Shown one piece after another: positions 1-9,577 of a stretch of 22,744 nt of DNA (position 1 is its first letter; each line of letters opens with the position of its first letter). Made by a program: the position numbers and the translations under genes. A model generated the notes under the pieces. The model was not told where the DNA came from. It was given only the letters and a program-made list of their open reading frames with translations, and searched no databases. The DNA is from UBA5336 sp039034035 (GTDB lineage Bacteria > Pseudomonadota > Alphaproteobacteria > Caulobacterales > Hyphomonadaceae), in the NCBI GenBank assembly GCA_039034035.1, contig JBCCBN010000030.1, forward strand, positions 1 through 22,744, written 5' to 3'.

Positions 1-62
1 ATTGCATATTGCGAGTCAAAGAAAAAGTGAGCGATCACAATCTAATTTTTTCGGCGTGACGG

Positions 63-641
63 GTGCGGGTGGGGCGCGTTACAGATTCGGGATTGCGTCA
101 ACCGCTGAAATGGCTTGGGAAATTGGTAGCGATCCCGTATGCCGCGCCGGTGATCGAGATCGTCCCTGAAACGCCGGCCCGTGATGCCGTCGCCATTGAG
201 GCGCTGTACGACCGGACGTTCGGGCCGGGCCACTTTGCCAAGACGGCTGAGCGGTTGCGGGAATATTCCGCGCCGCTGCCGGCGATCAACCGGCTGGCGC
301 GGCAGGGGGACGCTGTGATCGGGGTGTGCCGGGTGTGGCCGATCCGGGTCGGCGATGTGGATGCGCTGTTCTTCGGGCCGGTGGCCGTCGATCCCCGGCA
401 CCAGGGGCACGCGCTGGGGCTGGACGTGACGGCGGCTGCGATGGAGGCGGGCCGGGCGGCGGGATGGCCCGGCGGGGTGCTGATCGGGGCGTCCGCTTAC
501 TTCTCTCGCATCGGATTTTCGGTTGTGCCGGCAGGGCAGATCAGCTTCCCCGGCCCGCAGGATGAGCGGCGGGTGATGGTGTGCGACCTCGCCGGACGCG
601 GCCTGGACCTGGTGGGCGCGGCGCGTGCGGCGCCGGCGTGA
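63..641 (+). CDS. GNAT family N-acetyltransferase
   Basis: Predicted acetyl-CoA-dependent N-acetyltransferase of the GCN5 superfamily; the acceptor cannot be told from sequence. The conserved region starts near residue 31 (IEIVPETPARD). It continues through the beta-strand before motif A (GPVAVDP, about 105-111), the acetyl-CoA pyrophosphate loop RHQGHALG (112-119) and a late GASAYFSRIGF block (142-152), which is typical of the YhbS-like subgroup. The start is uncertain. GTG at 63 is the first possible start after an in-frame stop, but residues 1-29 look unlike the family, so TTG at 123 or GTG at 150 may be the true start. The TGA stop directly abuts the stop codon of the convergent P-loop gene on the other strand. 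It has no co-directional neighbour in the window. Confidence 0.8.
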   Translation: MRVGRVTDSGLRQPLKWLGKLVAIPYAAPVIEIVPETPARDAVAIEALYDRTFGPGHFAKTAERLREYSAPLPAINRLARQGDAVIGVCRVWPIRVGDVDALFFGPVAVDPRHQGHALGLDVTAAAMEAGRAAGWPGGVLIGASAYFSRIGFSVVPAGQISFPGPQDERRVMVCDLAGRGLDLVGAARAAPA

Positions 642-1184
642 TTACGCAGCGGCTAGTGCGCCCATGATTTGCTGGCCGCAGGCGGACGGAGATGTGTGCG
701 TTGTGTCGACCTCGAAATCATAGTCGACATATCGATGGACGAGGTCGAATTGGCCGCGCGCCTGGCCGTGCACCCTGTCTCCGCGTGCAATTTCGCGACG
801 TTCCAACTCGTCGAGATCGCAATGGACACCGACCCGGAACACCGCGACCCCGCGAAGGGCGGTTTTCCAGTCATCCCAGAGGTCACGCGACAGGACGACC
901 TCATCGAGAATGAGATCAATACCAGTTCGAGCGATCGCTGCAGATGCGCGATGGTGCGCTTTCAGTGTGGCGAGGCCGAACGCACCGAAGTTCAGGCGGA
1001 TGCGCCCCTGATCATTCCTGTCGAAAAAGAACCCATCTGCAGTGTTGTGAAGGCGAGCGGGCAGCATGGCGAACGCATCATCGATGCCCGAAAGCAGATA
1101 TGGCGACGGCATCTGTTCCTGAAGGGACCGGGCAATGCTGGACTTTCCCGCTGAGGTGCATCCGTTCAGGAAAATGACGGTCAT
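642..1184 (-). CDS. chloramphenicol phosphotransferase-like P-loop protein
   Basis: A 180-residue P-loop NTPase resembling the chloramphenicol 3-O-phosphotransferase-like (CPT) family. It begins with a beta-strand and Walker A loop (GCTSAGKSS, residues 8-16), followed by GIDDAF (33-38), where D36 matches the catalytic-base region of CPT. A mid-protein LILDEVVL strand (91-98) and an arginine-rich lid around 119-128 complete the fold. Total length fits the family (about 180). The frame is open further upstream to 1529, but that stretch lies inside the neighbouring gene and is low-complexity, so ATG at 1182-1184 right before the P-loop is chosen; no clear Shine-Dalgarno sequence is seen. It lies 70 bp downstream of the VWA-like gene on the same strand, so it may be the last cistron of that block. 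Chloramphenicol itself need not be the substrate, as many members are general small-molecule kinases. Confidence 0.75.
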   Translation of the reverse strand: MTVIFLNGCTSAGKSSIARSLQEQMPSPYLLSGIDDAFAMLPARLHNTADGFFFDRNDQGRIRLNFGAFGLATLKAHHRASAAIARTGIDLILDEVVLSRDLWDDWKTALRGVAVFRVGVHCDLDELERREIARGDRVHGQARGQFDLVHRYVDYDFEVDTTHTSPSACGQQIMGALAAA

Positions 1185-1254
1185 GGGTGATACTCGGGGC
1201 TGTTCCGAATTCGGCGGGTTAGCAGCATGGCTGAAGCGTTGGTCGCCGTCTACG

Positions 1255-3303
1255 CTACCGTCCTTCGCGGCGCCAGGCGACCAGCAGGAAGAGGGTGGCC
1301 AGCAGAGCGGCGGCGATGGCGGGCAGGAGGGGCTGGCTGGATGAGGCCTTGACCACATAGGCGCCGCGTTCGCGCAGGCCGAGCCAGTTGCCGCCCGCGG
1401 CTGCACCGGTGCGCCCGACCCGGCGAACTTCGGGGCGTCGGCGCCCGTCTGGGCCCAGTTCGAAGGTGCCGCCGCGGGTGGCTGCTGTGAGGGGTGCGAG
1501 CACGTCGCCAGTGGCGCGCAGGTCGACATATTCGCGCGGATTGGCCGGACCGTTGAGGGCCACGGTTTCCAGCCCTCCAGAGGCGGCGCGGTAGAGCCCC
1601 ATCTGCTCGACCGCGGCTTCGGCCACGAACAGGCCGGGCTCCAGCATGGTCCAGTCCAGCGCCATGCGGTCGCCTTCGGGTGTCTCCAGGGCCAGCGGCG
1701 GGGCCTGGTCTGACAGGGTGCGCAGCCTGGCGCGCAGCAGGCCGTCTTCTGCCACCAGGTCGAGCTTGCGCTCTTCCAGCTCCGGTTCCTTCATCATCCA
1801 GTGGACCATGCGGCGGATCAATTCGGCGAACGGGCCACCGCCATCATGGCCGCGCGCCCAGAGCCAGACCTGGTCGGACAGGAGCAGACCGACCCGGCCA
1901 TCGCCCACCCGGTCGACCACCAGGAGCGGGTCGCCGGTCGGGCTTTCGAGCAGGACATCGCCAGCCTCGGCATCGGCGCTGACATAGCGCATCCAGCCGC
2001 CCCAGGCCTGGCCGTCCAGCGCATTGGTAACCGTGTGGCGGGTGCCGGCATCGGTGAGCGCGGGGGTGAAGGGGCCGATGGAGATCGAGCCGGACGGGAT
2101 GGCCGGGAGCACGCCGGCGAGCGGTGTGCGCGCGAGGCTTGCGGGGCCTGCAAAGGCCTCGCCCGCAATCAGCACCAGCGCGCCGCCTTCTTCCACGTAG
2201 CGCGCCATATTGGCGAGATAGGACTGGGTGACGACGCCGGTGCGCTCATACTGGTCGAAGATGATCAGGTCGAATTCCGAGAGCTTATCCTCGAACAATT
2301 CATCGGTGGGGAACTGGATCAGGGCCAACTCCTCGATCGGGGTGATGTCCTGCTTGAAGGGCGGGCGGAGGATGGTGAAGTGGACCAGATCGACCTGGGG
2401 GTCGGACTTCAGCAGGTCGCGCCAGACGCGGCCGGCGGCGTTGGGCTTGCCGGTGATGAGCAGGACGCGCAGCCGGTCGAACGTGCCTGACAGGATGGCG
2501 GCGGTGCGATTGTTGGCGAGGGTCAGCTCTTCGGGGCCGGGGGGCGCTTCGACCACGACGATGTTCTCGCCGCGCCGTTCGACTTCCAGCGTGACCGGCG
2601 TGTCTTGGCCTGAGCGGACGGTGACGATTTGCGGGTCGCCGCCATTGATGCTGATGGAGAGGGGAATGTCGCCGCCGCGTGGATCGTCGGCGCGGACGAT
2701 GAATTGTGCGCTCTCGCCGACAATGCCGAAACTGGGGCCTTCGACGATTTCGGCCCGGCGGTCGCCCTTGCGGCTATCGCCCACAATCAGCGCATGGACC
2801 GGCCCGAGATCGGAGATGCGGGAGAGGTCTTCGGGCACGTCATGGACCTGGCCATCGGTGACGAAGATCGTGCCGGCAATCCGGTTGCGGGGCACGTCAG
2901 CCATGAGACCTTCCAGCGCGCTGACCAGGCTGGTGCCATCGGCATTGGGGTCGGTTTCGGCGACGCGGATGTCGAGGCTGTCATCGGCCTCCAGCGCGGC
3001 TTTCACCGCTTCGAACGTATCCTCGGCCACGGCCGCCCGGTCACCGAAGGTCATGCTTTCGGAGCGGTCGAGGATGACCGCCGCGACCGACGATAGCGGC
3101 TCGCGTTCCTCTTCGACCAGGGACGGATTGGCCAGGGCGGCGAGCACGAGGGTCAGCGCCAGCGCTCGGGTGAGCCAGGCGCGGCCATGCAGCACGAAAT
3201 AGATGAACCACACCGCGAAGGCGGCTGCGGCCAGGCCGGTGAGAATGGGCCAGGGCAGGAACGGGTCGACCCCGATCCGGGTCGAGGCGAGATCGGGGAT
3301 CAT
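1255..3303 (-). CDS. membrane protein with VWA-like and GATase-like regions, MoxR-operon type
   Basis: Large (682 aa) membrane protein of the kind found last in alphaproteobacterial moxR-DUF58-DUF4159 operons. Two hydrophobic segments lie at about 17-38 and 44-60, followed by a von Willebrand A-like strand with DRSESM (79-84), which preserves a DxSxS metal-site pattern (D79, S81, S83). A TDGQ segment follows later. The middle holds a region like class I glutamine amidotransferases (LLITGKPNAAGRVW, then LIIFDQYER and GGALVLIAGEAF) without an obvious catalytic Cys-His-Glu triad. A C-terminal TM segment (about 655-677) ends in WRREGR. Most of the chain is therefore probably extracytoplasmic. Its ATG start overlaps the stop codon of the upstream BatA/DUF4159 gene by 4 bp (ATGA), showing translational coupling. 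Its biochemical role is unknown; envelope stress or complex maturation with MoxR is inferred from context. Confidence 0.85.
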   Translation of the reverse strand: MIPDLASTRIGVDPFLPWPILTGLAAAAFAVWFIYFVLHGRAWLTRALALTLVLAALANPSLVEEEREPLSSVAAVILDRSESMTFGDRAAVAEDTFEAVKAALEADDSLDIRVAETDPNADGTSLVSALEGLMADVPRNRIAGTIFVTDGQVHDVPEDLSRISDLGPVHALIVGDSRKGDRRAEIVEGPSFGIVGESAQFIVRADDPRGGDIPLSISINGGDPQIVTVRSGQDTPVTLEVERRGENIVVVEAPPGPEELTLANNRTAAILSGTFDRLRVLLITGKPNAAGRVWRDLLKSDPQVDLVHFTILRPPFKQDITPIEELALIQFPTDELFEDKLSEFDLIIFDQYERTGVVTQSYLANMARYVEEGGALVLIAGEAFAGPASLARTPLAGVLPAIPSGSISIGPFTPALTDAGTRHTVTNALDGQAWGGWMRYVSADAEAGDVLLESPTGDPLLVVDRVGDGRVGLLLSDQVWLWARGHDGGGPFAELIRRMVHWMMKEPELEERKLDLVAEDGLLRARLRTLSDQAPPLALETPEGDRMALDWTMLEPGLFVAEAAVEQMGLYRAASGGLETVALNGPANPREYVDLRATGDVLAPLTAATRGGTFELGPDGRRRPEVRRVGRTGAAAGGNWLGLRERGAYVVKASSSQPLLPAIAAALLATLFLLVAWRREGR

Positions 3304-6095
3304 GGTTGCGGGCCTCCGTCCAGGATGCGCGAGGGCACCCGGTCGAGATCGATATTGTCGCCCACCCCTTCGATGGCGTCCTCATTGCCCAGCCGCTCGA
3401 GCAAAGCGGGAATGTGGACCTGGTCGGCCTTGTAGTTCCCGGTGAGGATATACATCACCAGATTGATCCCGAACCGGCGGGCCATTTCCCGCTGGCTTTC
3501 CCCGCCATCGACGGCATAGAGCGGACGGGCCCGCTCATCCACGGCCCAGGCGCCGGCCCAGTCGGCATCGCCAATGAAAAGACGCGAGACGCCATCGCCG
3601 AGCACGCGGCCTTCGCCGCCGACCTGCTCGATCCACAGCCGGCGCTTGTCATAGCGGCCGGGAAACCCCTCGATCAGGTAGAAGCTGCGGGTCAGCACAT
3701 GATCGTTCGGCACGGGGGCGAGATTGGGCACGTCCAGCCCGGCCAGTACGCTGGTCAGCACGCCGACATCGGTATCGCTGCCAACCGTGGCACCCTGGCG
3801 CGTGTCGATGATCAGGGCGCCGCCTCGGCCGATATAGGCGTTGAGATTGGCAATGGCCGCTTCGCTAAGTGGGGCCGCGGTTTCGGGGACGGAGAAATAG
3901 ATGAGGGGGTAGAGGTCCAGCGCATCGGTGGCGGGGTCCAGGCCATGGGGCTCGGCAGGCTCGACCGAGGTGCGCAGATAGAGGATGCGGGATAGCCCTC
4001 GAAGGCCCGCGCGGGTCCGGTCATCGAGGGCGGCGTCTCCGCTTTCGACGAAGCCGAAGCGCATTTCCGTGGCCGCCGCAAGCGCCTTGTCCCGCGCGCC
4101 CTGGGCATGGGCAGCAGTGTCGGGCACCAGGACGGGTAGCGCCGGTGCGAGCAGGCCCGCCACCACGAGGCTGGCGGCGGCGCGGCGCATTTGCGGCAAC
4201 CGACCGCTGAGACCCAGCGCCACCAACAGGTCGATCAGGAGCAGGCCAGCGGCCACGGCGAGCAGCGGGCCGGCGAGCGGCAGGGTGGAGGCGTTTTCGC
4301 GCTGGACGACCGCGGCGTTGGCGGGCCAGGCGGTAATCTGGGTTGGCCGGAGGCCCGCGGCGGCGTTGAGCGCGCGCGTACAGGCGGGGCCGCGATAGAG
4401 CCCCGGTGGGCTGGTCTCGCTCGGCAGGGTCTCGGCGAAGGCCTCGCCCATCAACGGGGCAGCGACGCTGGAAGGCTGCTCCAAGCGGCCAAAGCCATCG
4501 AGCACCACATCCGGCACATAGGCGCCTTCGCCCTGGGTCTGGGTCTCGCCGCGCCCGGCTGCAATGGCCCGGCGCAGCATGTCGGCAAAGACGCCGGAAT
4601 AGGGCAGGTCTGACCAGTCGGGTCCTGCGGTAATGTGGAACAGGATGATGGCGCCTGCGCCGCGCCGGTCGGCGGTGACCAGCGGTGAGCCATCGTCCAG
4701 CCGGGCCCAGGTCTTGGTCTGGAGGTCGGCGGCCGGTTGGGCGAGAACCTGCTGGCGCACCCGGGCATCGGGCGGCGGCACCAATTCGGCGAAGGGCGAG
4801 GTGGCGGGAAAGGCGGCGATGGGTTGGGGGTCTTCCCAGGCCAACGCGCCGCCAAAGGCCCGCGATGCGCTCCGCAGTGGCACGGGAACCAGCGTATCGC
4901 CCTGGGCTGCCAGGCGGGGGCCGGCAAAGCGGATCAGGGCGCCGCCTGCTTCCATCCAGGCGGTGAGCGCGTCGGCATCGGTGGGCAGGATCGTGCCCAT
5001 ATCGGTGATCACGATGGCGTCGGGATCAGCGGCGAGCACTCGGCCCAGATCCCCTTCGATCAGCGTCGAGAAGGGTTCGATGGCCTTGCGCACATAGTGC
5101 ATGTCCGAGAGGAGCGGCTGGGACGACCCGCCTGATGAGACCAGGCCAACCCGCCGCGTCCGGTCGGCGGTGTCCCAGAGCCAGACAAGCCCGGCCGATT
5201 GCCCGCCGGCGACGGCAAAGCGGCTGACCCGCGCCAGGGCGGCGGGCGGCAGGGTGAAGGTGGCGCGGGCCTCGCGTTCCCCATTGGTAAAGCTGGCCTC
5301 GGCGGTGGCGAGCGGCGTGCCATCGAGCGACAGGGCCGACACGAAGACTGGCTCTGTCCCGCTGGCGCCGGTGCGCCTCAGGATCACCGATACGCCGTCC
5401 ACGCCGGAGCCCAGCCCCGTCAGGGCGGTGACAGGAGATTGGCGAGCGGGATAGATCGACAGGGGCGCGCGGTCGGCCAGGGCGTCGAAAGCGTCCCGGT
5501 CATTGATGGTGGCGACGGCGCTGGTGGCGTAGAAGATCCGGCCCGGCGTGATCTCGGCGGCGTTCAGGCGTGCAATGGCGCCTTGCCGGTCGACCGGCCA
5601 GGCGACGGGCTCCAGCGCGGCGATCTGGCGTTCGGCTTCCTGGCGGGTGAGGCGGTCGGCCGGGTTGGGTCCCAGCTCGCGCGGTGCGGTGAGCAGCAGG
5701 TGCACCCCATCATCGGGGCCAAGCTGTTCGAGACTGGTGCGCGCGGCGGTCTTGAGATCGTTCCAGCGCGGGGCGGCTGACCAACCGTCATCCATCACCA
5801 CCAGCATCGGTCCGGAGCCGTCCTGTTCGGGGCCAGCCTCATCGGGAGAGAAGACCGGCTGGGCGAGGCCGAGCACGGCGAGGCCGGCTGCCGCCATGCG
5901 GAGCGCCACCACCCACCAGGGGGTGCGCGCCGGCGTCTCGTCGCGGATCTCGATATCGTCCAGCAAGCGCATGGATGGTAACACCACATCCTGCGGCGCC
6001 GGCGGGGTGGCCCGGAGAATGAACCAGATCACCGGCAGCAGGCCGAGCGCGGCCAGGGCCAGGGGTCCGCCAAAGAGGAAGGGACCGAAATTCAT
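3300..6095 (-). CDS. BatA-type N-terminal domain and DUF4159 protein
   Basis: A 931-residue membrane protein. The N-terminus matches the BatA/aerotolerance-regulator N-terminal domain: a first TM at about 8-27, a cytoplasmic segment with LPSMRLLDDIE (39-49), then a second TM near 62-80. A VWA-like strand follows (VVMDDGWSAAP), but the metal-site serines are not preserved, so this domain is probably not metal-binding. After two hydrophobic stretches in the last third comes a DUF4159 domain (from MRFGFVESGD to about residue 905), with the motifs YPLIYFSVPE and GGALIIDTRQG. A signal-peptide-like stretch ending in AHAQG directly precedes DUF4159, suggesting that this domain faces the periplasm. 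It lies 3 bp downstream of the DUF58 gene and overlaps the next gene by 4 bp. The family role is uncharacterised; membership in a MoxR system is the main clue. Confidence 0.88.
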   Translation of the reverse strand: MNFGPFLFGGPLALAALGLLPVIWFILRATPPAPQDVVLPSMRLLDDIEIRDETPARTPWWVVALRMAAAGLAVLGLAQPVFSPDEAGPEQDGSGPMLVVMDDGWSAAPRWNDLKTAARTSLEQLGPDDGVHLLLTAPRELGPNPADRLTRQEAERQIAALEPVAWPVDRQGAIARLNAAEITPGRIFYATSAVATINDRDAFDALADRAPLSIYPARQSPVTALTGLGSGVDGVSVILRRTGASGTEPVFVSALSLDGTPLATAEASFTNGEREARATFTLPPAALARVSRFAVAGGQSAGLVWLWDTADRTRRVGLVSSGGSSQPLLSDMHYVRKAIEPFSTLIEGDLGRVLAADPDAIVITDMGTILPTDADALTAWMEAGGALIRFAGPRLAAQGDTLVPVPLRSASRAFGGALAWEDPQPIAAFPATSPFAELVPPPDARVRQQVLAQPAADLQTKTWARLDDGSPLVTADRRGAGAIILFHITAGPDWSDLPYSGVFADMLRRAIAAGRGETQTQGEGAYVPDVVLDGFGRLEQPSSVAAPLMGEAFAETLPSETSPPGLYRGPACTRALNAAAGLRPTQITAWPANAAVVQRENASTLPLAGPLLAVAAGLLLIDLLVALGLSGRLPQMRRAAASLVVAGLLAPALPVLVPDTAAHAQGARDKALAAATEMRFGFVESGDAALDDRTRAGLRGLSRILYLRTSVEPAEPHGLDPATDALDLYPLIYFSVPETAAPLSEAAIANLNAYIGRGGALIIDTRQGATVGSDTDVGVLTSVLAGLDVPNLAPVPNDHVLTRSFYLIEGFPGRYDKRRLWIEQVGGEGRVLGDGVSRLFIGDADWAGAWAVDERARPLYAVDGGESQREMARRFGINLVMYILTGNYKADQVHIPALLERLGNEDAIEGVGDNIDLDRVPSRILDGGPQP

Positions 6096-6098
6096 CTG

Positions 6099-6977
6099 TC
6101 AGAAGCTTGTCGTGGCAAGGGTGTAGCTTTCAAGGGCCTGTTTCAGGTCGGTGGCCGCTTTCAGGGGGAGGGTGCCGGTCTGGTGCTCGACCATGCGCCA
6201 GCCGAACCGCGCGGTCAGGTCCCGCAAGGCCTGGCGTTGGGCGCCGAATTTCTGGAGATAGGCGGCACGGACGCTCTCGGCGCGGCCGAGCAGCTTGCGC
6301 CCGTCGACGCCGGGGCGCGACAGTTTCACCCGCCCTTCAAACGGGAAGTTCGCCTCCACCGGATCGTGAACCGCCAGGATCACGCCCTCCTTGCATTTCG
6401 AGGCCACCGGCGACAGGCGCGCCAGCCAGACATCGATGGGATCGTAGAAATCGGAAGCAATCACGACCATGGCCGACCCGCTTGGGGGCATCGGCATGGT
6501 GGTCGGTTGGTCGGTGGTGAGGTCTTCGGCCAGCCGGTCCACGGCGCTGGCACCGAAGCTGGGCGAGCGGCCCGAGCCGAGCGCGCCGATCCGCTCGCCA
6601 TCGCGGCTGAGCAAGGTGCTGATGGCGAGCATCAGCATGCGGGCTTCATTGGCCTTGGTCTTGAGTTTCAGCGTGTCGCTCGACCATTCGAAGCCGGGAT
6701 GTGGGTCACACCAGCAGAGCACCGTGCGGGCTGTTTCCAGTTCGGTTTCGCGGACATAGAGATCGCTGCCCCGGGCTGAGCGGCGCCAGTCGATCCGGTC
6801 GGCGCTGTCCTCGTGGGCGTAGCGGCGATACTGCCAGAAATGCTCGCCCGTCCCGGCCCGCCGCCGCCCGGCCGAGCCGATATGCGGCGCTTCCGACGCC
6901 TGCGCCTTCAGCGAGACATCGGCGAGGGCAAGGGCAAGCTCCTCGGCTTCGGCGCGGAGTGTGGCGAGGTCAGTCAT
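6099..6977 (-). CDS. DUF58 domain-containing protein
   Basis: A 292-residue DUF58 protein, the usual partner of MoxR AAA ATPases. The signature region lies at about residues 39-80: a GTGEHFWQYRRY stretch, then the hallmark RIDWRRSARG (61-70) and the following YVRETE. The rest has a VWA-like fold, with strands such as VVIASDFYDP and VILAVHDPVE, but no clear DxSxS site. No TM segment is seen, so it is probably cytoplasmic. The start ATG (6975-6977) gives the usual family length. It is separated from moxR upstream by 186 bp that contain a palindromic repeat, and is followed after only 3 bp by the BatA/DUF4159 gene. DUF58 proteins are thought to act with MoxR as a chaperone-like pair. The precise client is unknown. 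Confidence 0.9.
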   Translation of the reverse strand: MTDLATLRAEAEELALALADVSLKAQASEAPHIGSAGRRRAGTGEHFWQYRRYAHEDSADRIDWRRSARGSDLYVRETELETARTVLCWCDPHPGFEWSSDTLKLKTKANEARMLMLAISTLLSRDGERIGALGSGRSPSFGASAVDRLAEDLTTDQPTTMPMPPSGSAMVVIASDFYDPIDVWLARLSPVASKCKEGVILAVHDPVEANFPFEGRVKLSRPGVDGRKLLGRAESVRAAYLQKFGAQRQALRDLTARFGWRMVEHQTGTLPLKAATDLKQALESYTLATTSF

Positions 6978-7116
6978 GCTGGTTGGATCCCCCGCTGGGC
7001 TTTGCGCTGGCGCGCTTCGCGACGCGATGGATCTTGCTCAGGGCTGTAGGTCCAGAATCCAAGTCTGCGGATTTGATCCGGGGTCTCCCGCGACAGAGCG
7101 CGATGGTGGCACGAGG

Positions 7117-7135
7117 TCCCGGGTCGAGCCCGGGA
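7117..7135. repeat. GC-rich intergenic palindrome (REP-like)
   Basis: Perfect inverted repeat TCCCGGG-TCGAG-CCCGGGA: 7-bp arms at 7117-7123 and 7129-7135 with a 5-nt loop. It lies in the 186-bp gap (6978-7163) between moxR and the DUF58 gene. This pattern is common as a dispersed intergenic element in alphaproteobacteria. There is no T-run, so it is not a standard terminator, though a hairpin in the mRNA could modulate expression or stability of the downstream genes. The rest of the gap shows no convincing gene. Confidence 0.6.
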
Positions 7136-7163
7136 ACACGGGAGAAAAACGAGGTTTGCAAAT

Positions 7164-8153
<990 letters not shown>

Positions 8154-8277
8154 GGAAGGGCAGTCCTGTGGGCGAAAGCGGGCGAAGGCAGGTTAGGTGC
8201 AGGCAATGTGCCGGTTGGGTCGCGCGGCGGGTTGGCCTAGATAGCCGATTACCCCATGCGACGAGTAGAGCGAAACT
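8154..8277. promoter_or_regulatory. divergent promoter region moxR / DUF1285
   Basis: This 124-bp gap separates two divergent genes, so it should contain both promoters. On the minus strand GCTATCTA (complement of 8238-8245) resembles the alphaproteobacterial housekeeping -10 element (GCTANAWC) and would give moxR a leader of about 75-80 nt; no convincing -35 element accompanies it. No clear plus-strand promoter was recognised. Placement is by context. Confidence 0.3.
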
Positions 8278-8892
8278 ATGGCGGACGGCCCCCTGAAATC
8301 CAGCCCTGAAACTGCACCGGACACATTGAAAGCGCTCAATGAGTTGATCCGCACCATTGCGCCGGATGGGCTGGATGGAAAGACGCTGCCGCCGGTTCAC
8401 CTGTGGCATCCGGCAAACCTGGCCGATATCGGCATGGAAATCCGCGCCGATGGGAGCTGGTGGCATGCCGGCACGAAATTCAACCGCATGAAGTTGGTGA
8501 AGCTGTTTTCCCGCATTCTGCGCAAGGATGAGGATGGCCGGACCTATCTCGTCACGCCCCATGAGAAGGTGATCGTGCATGTGGAGGATGCCCCCTTCCT
8601 GGCGGTGCGCGTTGACCGGGCGGGAGAGCCGGGCCGGAACCAGAGCCTCGTGTTCACGACCAATCTCGACGAATTCACCGTCGCCAGCGCGGAAACCCCG
8701 CTCGACATCCCGCTGGCACCCGGCACGCTGGAGCCTGCGCCATACGTCAATGTCCGCGCCCGACTGATGGCGAAACTGACCCGGCCGACCTATTACGAAT
8801 TGGCCGAAATGGCCGTGCCGTCCGATGATGATCTGGACCTTTGGGGCGTGTGGAGTCGGGGGTGTTTCTTTCCCATCGGCCCGGCCGCCTGA
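8278..8892 (+). CDS. DUF1285 domain-containing protein
   Basis: A 204-residue protein of the DUF1285 family. Recognisable blocks are PPVHLWHPAN (39-48), followed by DIGMEIRADGSWWHAG, then LVKLFSRILRKDEDG and YLVTPHEKVIVHVEDAPF, and near the C-terminus YYELAEMA with GVWSRGCFFPIG. Structures of this family show paired PH-like domains, but no enzymatic role is established. No signal peptide or TM segment is visible, so it is probably cytoplasmic. ATG at 8278 gives a normal length. It starts the plus-strand run divergent from moxR and lies 12 bp upstream of the CoA pyrophosphatase gene, with which it is probably co-transcribed. This order is frequent in alphaproteobacteria. Confidence 0.9.
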   Translation: MADGPLKSSPETAPDTLKALNELIRTIAPDGLDGKTLPPVHLWHPANLADIGMEIRADGSWWHAGTKFNRMKLVKLFSRILRKDEDGRTYLVTPHEKVIVHVEDAPFLAVRVDRAGEPGRNQSLVFTTNLDEFTVASAETPLDIPLAPGTLEPAPYVNVRARLMAKLTRPTYYELAEMAVPSDDDLDLWGVWSRGCFFPIGPAA

Positions 8893-8904
8893 CCCATCGA
8901 TCCC

Positions 8905-9528
8905 ATGGACCGGTTCACCACGCTTGACGATTTACTCGCTCGCGCCGCAGCGCGGCTGGACCCGCTGGAGGGGCGTGAACGGTTGCCCGAGGGTGGTGAT
9001 CTCGAATTTCTCAGCGATGCCGAGCGCCAGGCGGTGCGGCGGGCCGGTGTGTTGGTGGGGATCAAGCCGCGGGCGCAGGGCGCCACGGTGATACTCACTG
9101 AACGGCCCACCACCATGGCCAAGCATCCCGGCCAGGTCGCCTTTCCCGGCGGCAAGATCGACCCCACGGACAAGGATGAAGTGGCCGCCGCTGTGCGCGA
9201 AGCCCATGAGGAAGTGGGCCTTGAGCCAGCCAGCGCAGAGCTGGTGGGCCGAAGCGCACCCTATTACACCGGCACAGGGTTCCGGATCGTCCCGGTGCTG
9301 GCTGTGCTGCCCGCCGATTTCGAACCCATACCCGAACCGGGCGAAGTGGAAGAGGTGTTCGAAACCCCGCTTGCATTCCTGATGGACCCGGCGAACCACC
9401 GGGAAAAGACCACGGTCTGGAAAGGGAGGGAGAGGAGCTATTACGAGATGCCCCATGATGGGCATCGTATCTGGGGCGTCACCGCCGGGATCATCCGCAC
9501 TCTGCACCGCATTCTCTATGGTGGATGA
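8905..9528 (+). CDS. CoA pyrophosphatase (NUDIX hydrolase)
   Basis: A 207-residue NUDIX hydrolase of the NudL/PCD1 type, expected to hydrolyse CoA or acyl-CoA to 3',5'-ADP and (acyl-)phosphopantetheine in the cytoplasm. It has the CoA-specific UPF0035 signature at residues 63-83 (ILTERPTTMAKHPGQ, then VAFPGG). This leads directly into the NUDIX box, with its catalytic part REAHEEVG at 98-105; the metal-binding glutamates are E99, E102 and E103. The C-terminal GVTAGIIRTL stretch is also typical of the family. It follows the DUF1285 gene by 12 bp with no strong ribosome binding site, suggesting operon expression. The DUF6111 gene follows after a 99-bp gap. Other NUDIX substrates are possible, but the UPF0035 signature makes CoA the best guess. 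Confidence 0.9.
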   Translation: MDRFTTLDDLLARAAARLDPLEGRERLPEGGDLEFLSDAERQAVRRAGVLVGIKPRAQGATVILTERPTTMAKHPGQVAFPGGKIDPTDKDEVAAAVREAHEEVGLEPASAELVGRSAPYYTGTGFRIVPVLAVLPADFEPIPEPGEVEEVFETPLAFLMDPANHREKTTVWKGRERSYYEMPHDGHRIWGVTAGIIRTLHRILYGG

Positions 9529-9577
9529 TCGGGATGGCGGTTAACCTGCGCAAGGGGCCGCTTTCTCGTCACAGGCG

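Noticed and set aside
642..1184. Annotation as a true chloramphenicol resistance gene
   Set aside because: Only the general CPT-like P-loop fold is supported. The substrate is not evident and many members have other or unknown substrates.
1801..3202. Plus-strand open frames opposite the VWA-like and BatA/DUF4159 genes
   Set aside because: Low-complexity translations (Ser/Arg or Gly/Asp-rich) without domains; the minus-strand genes there are clear.
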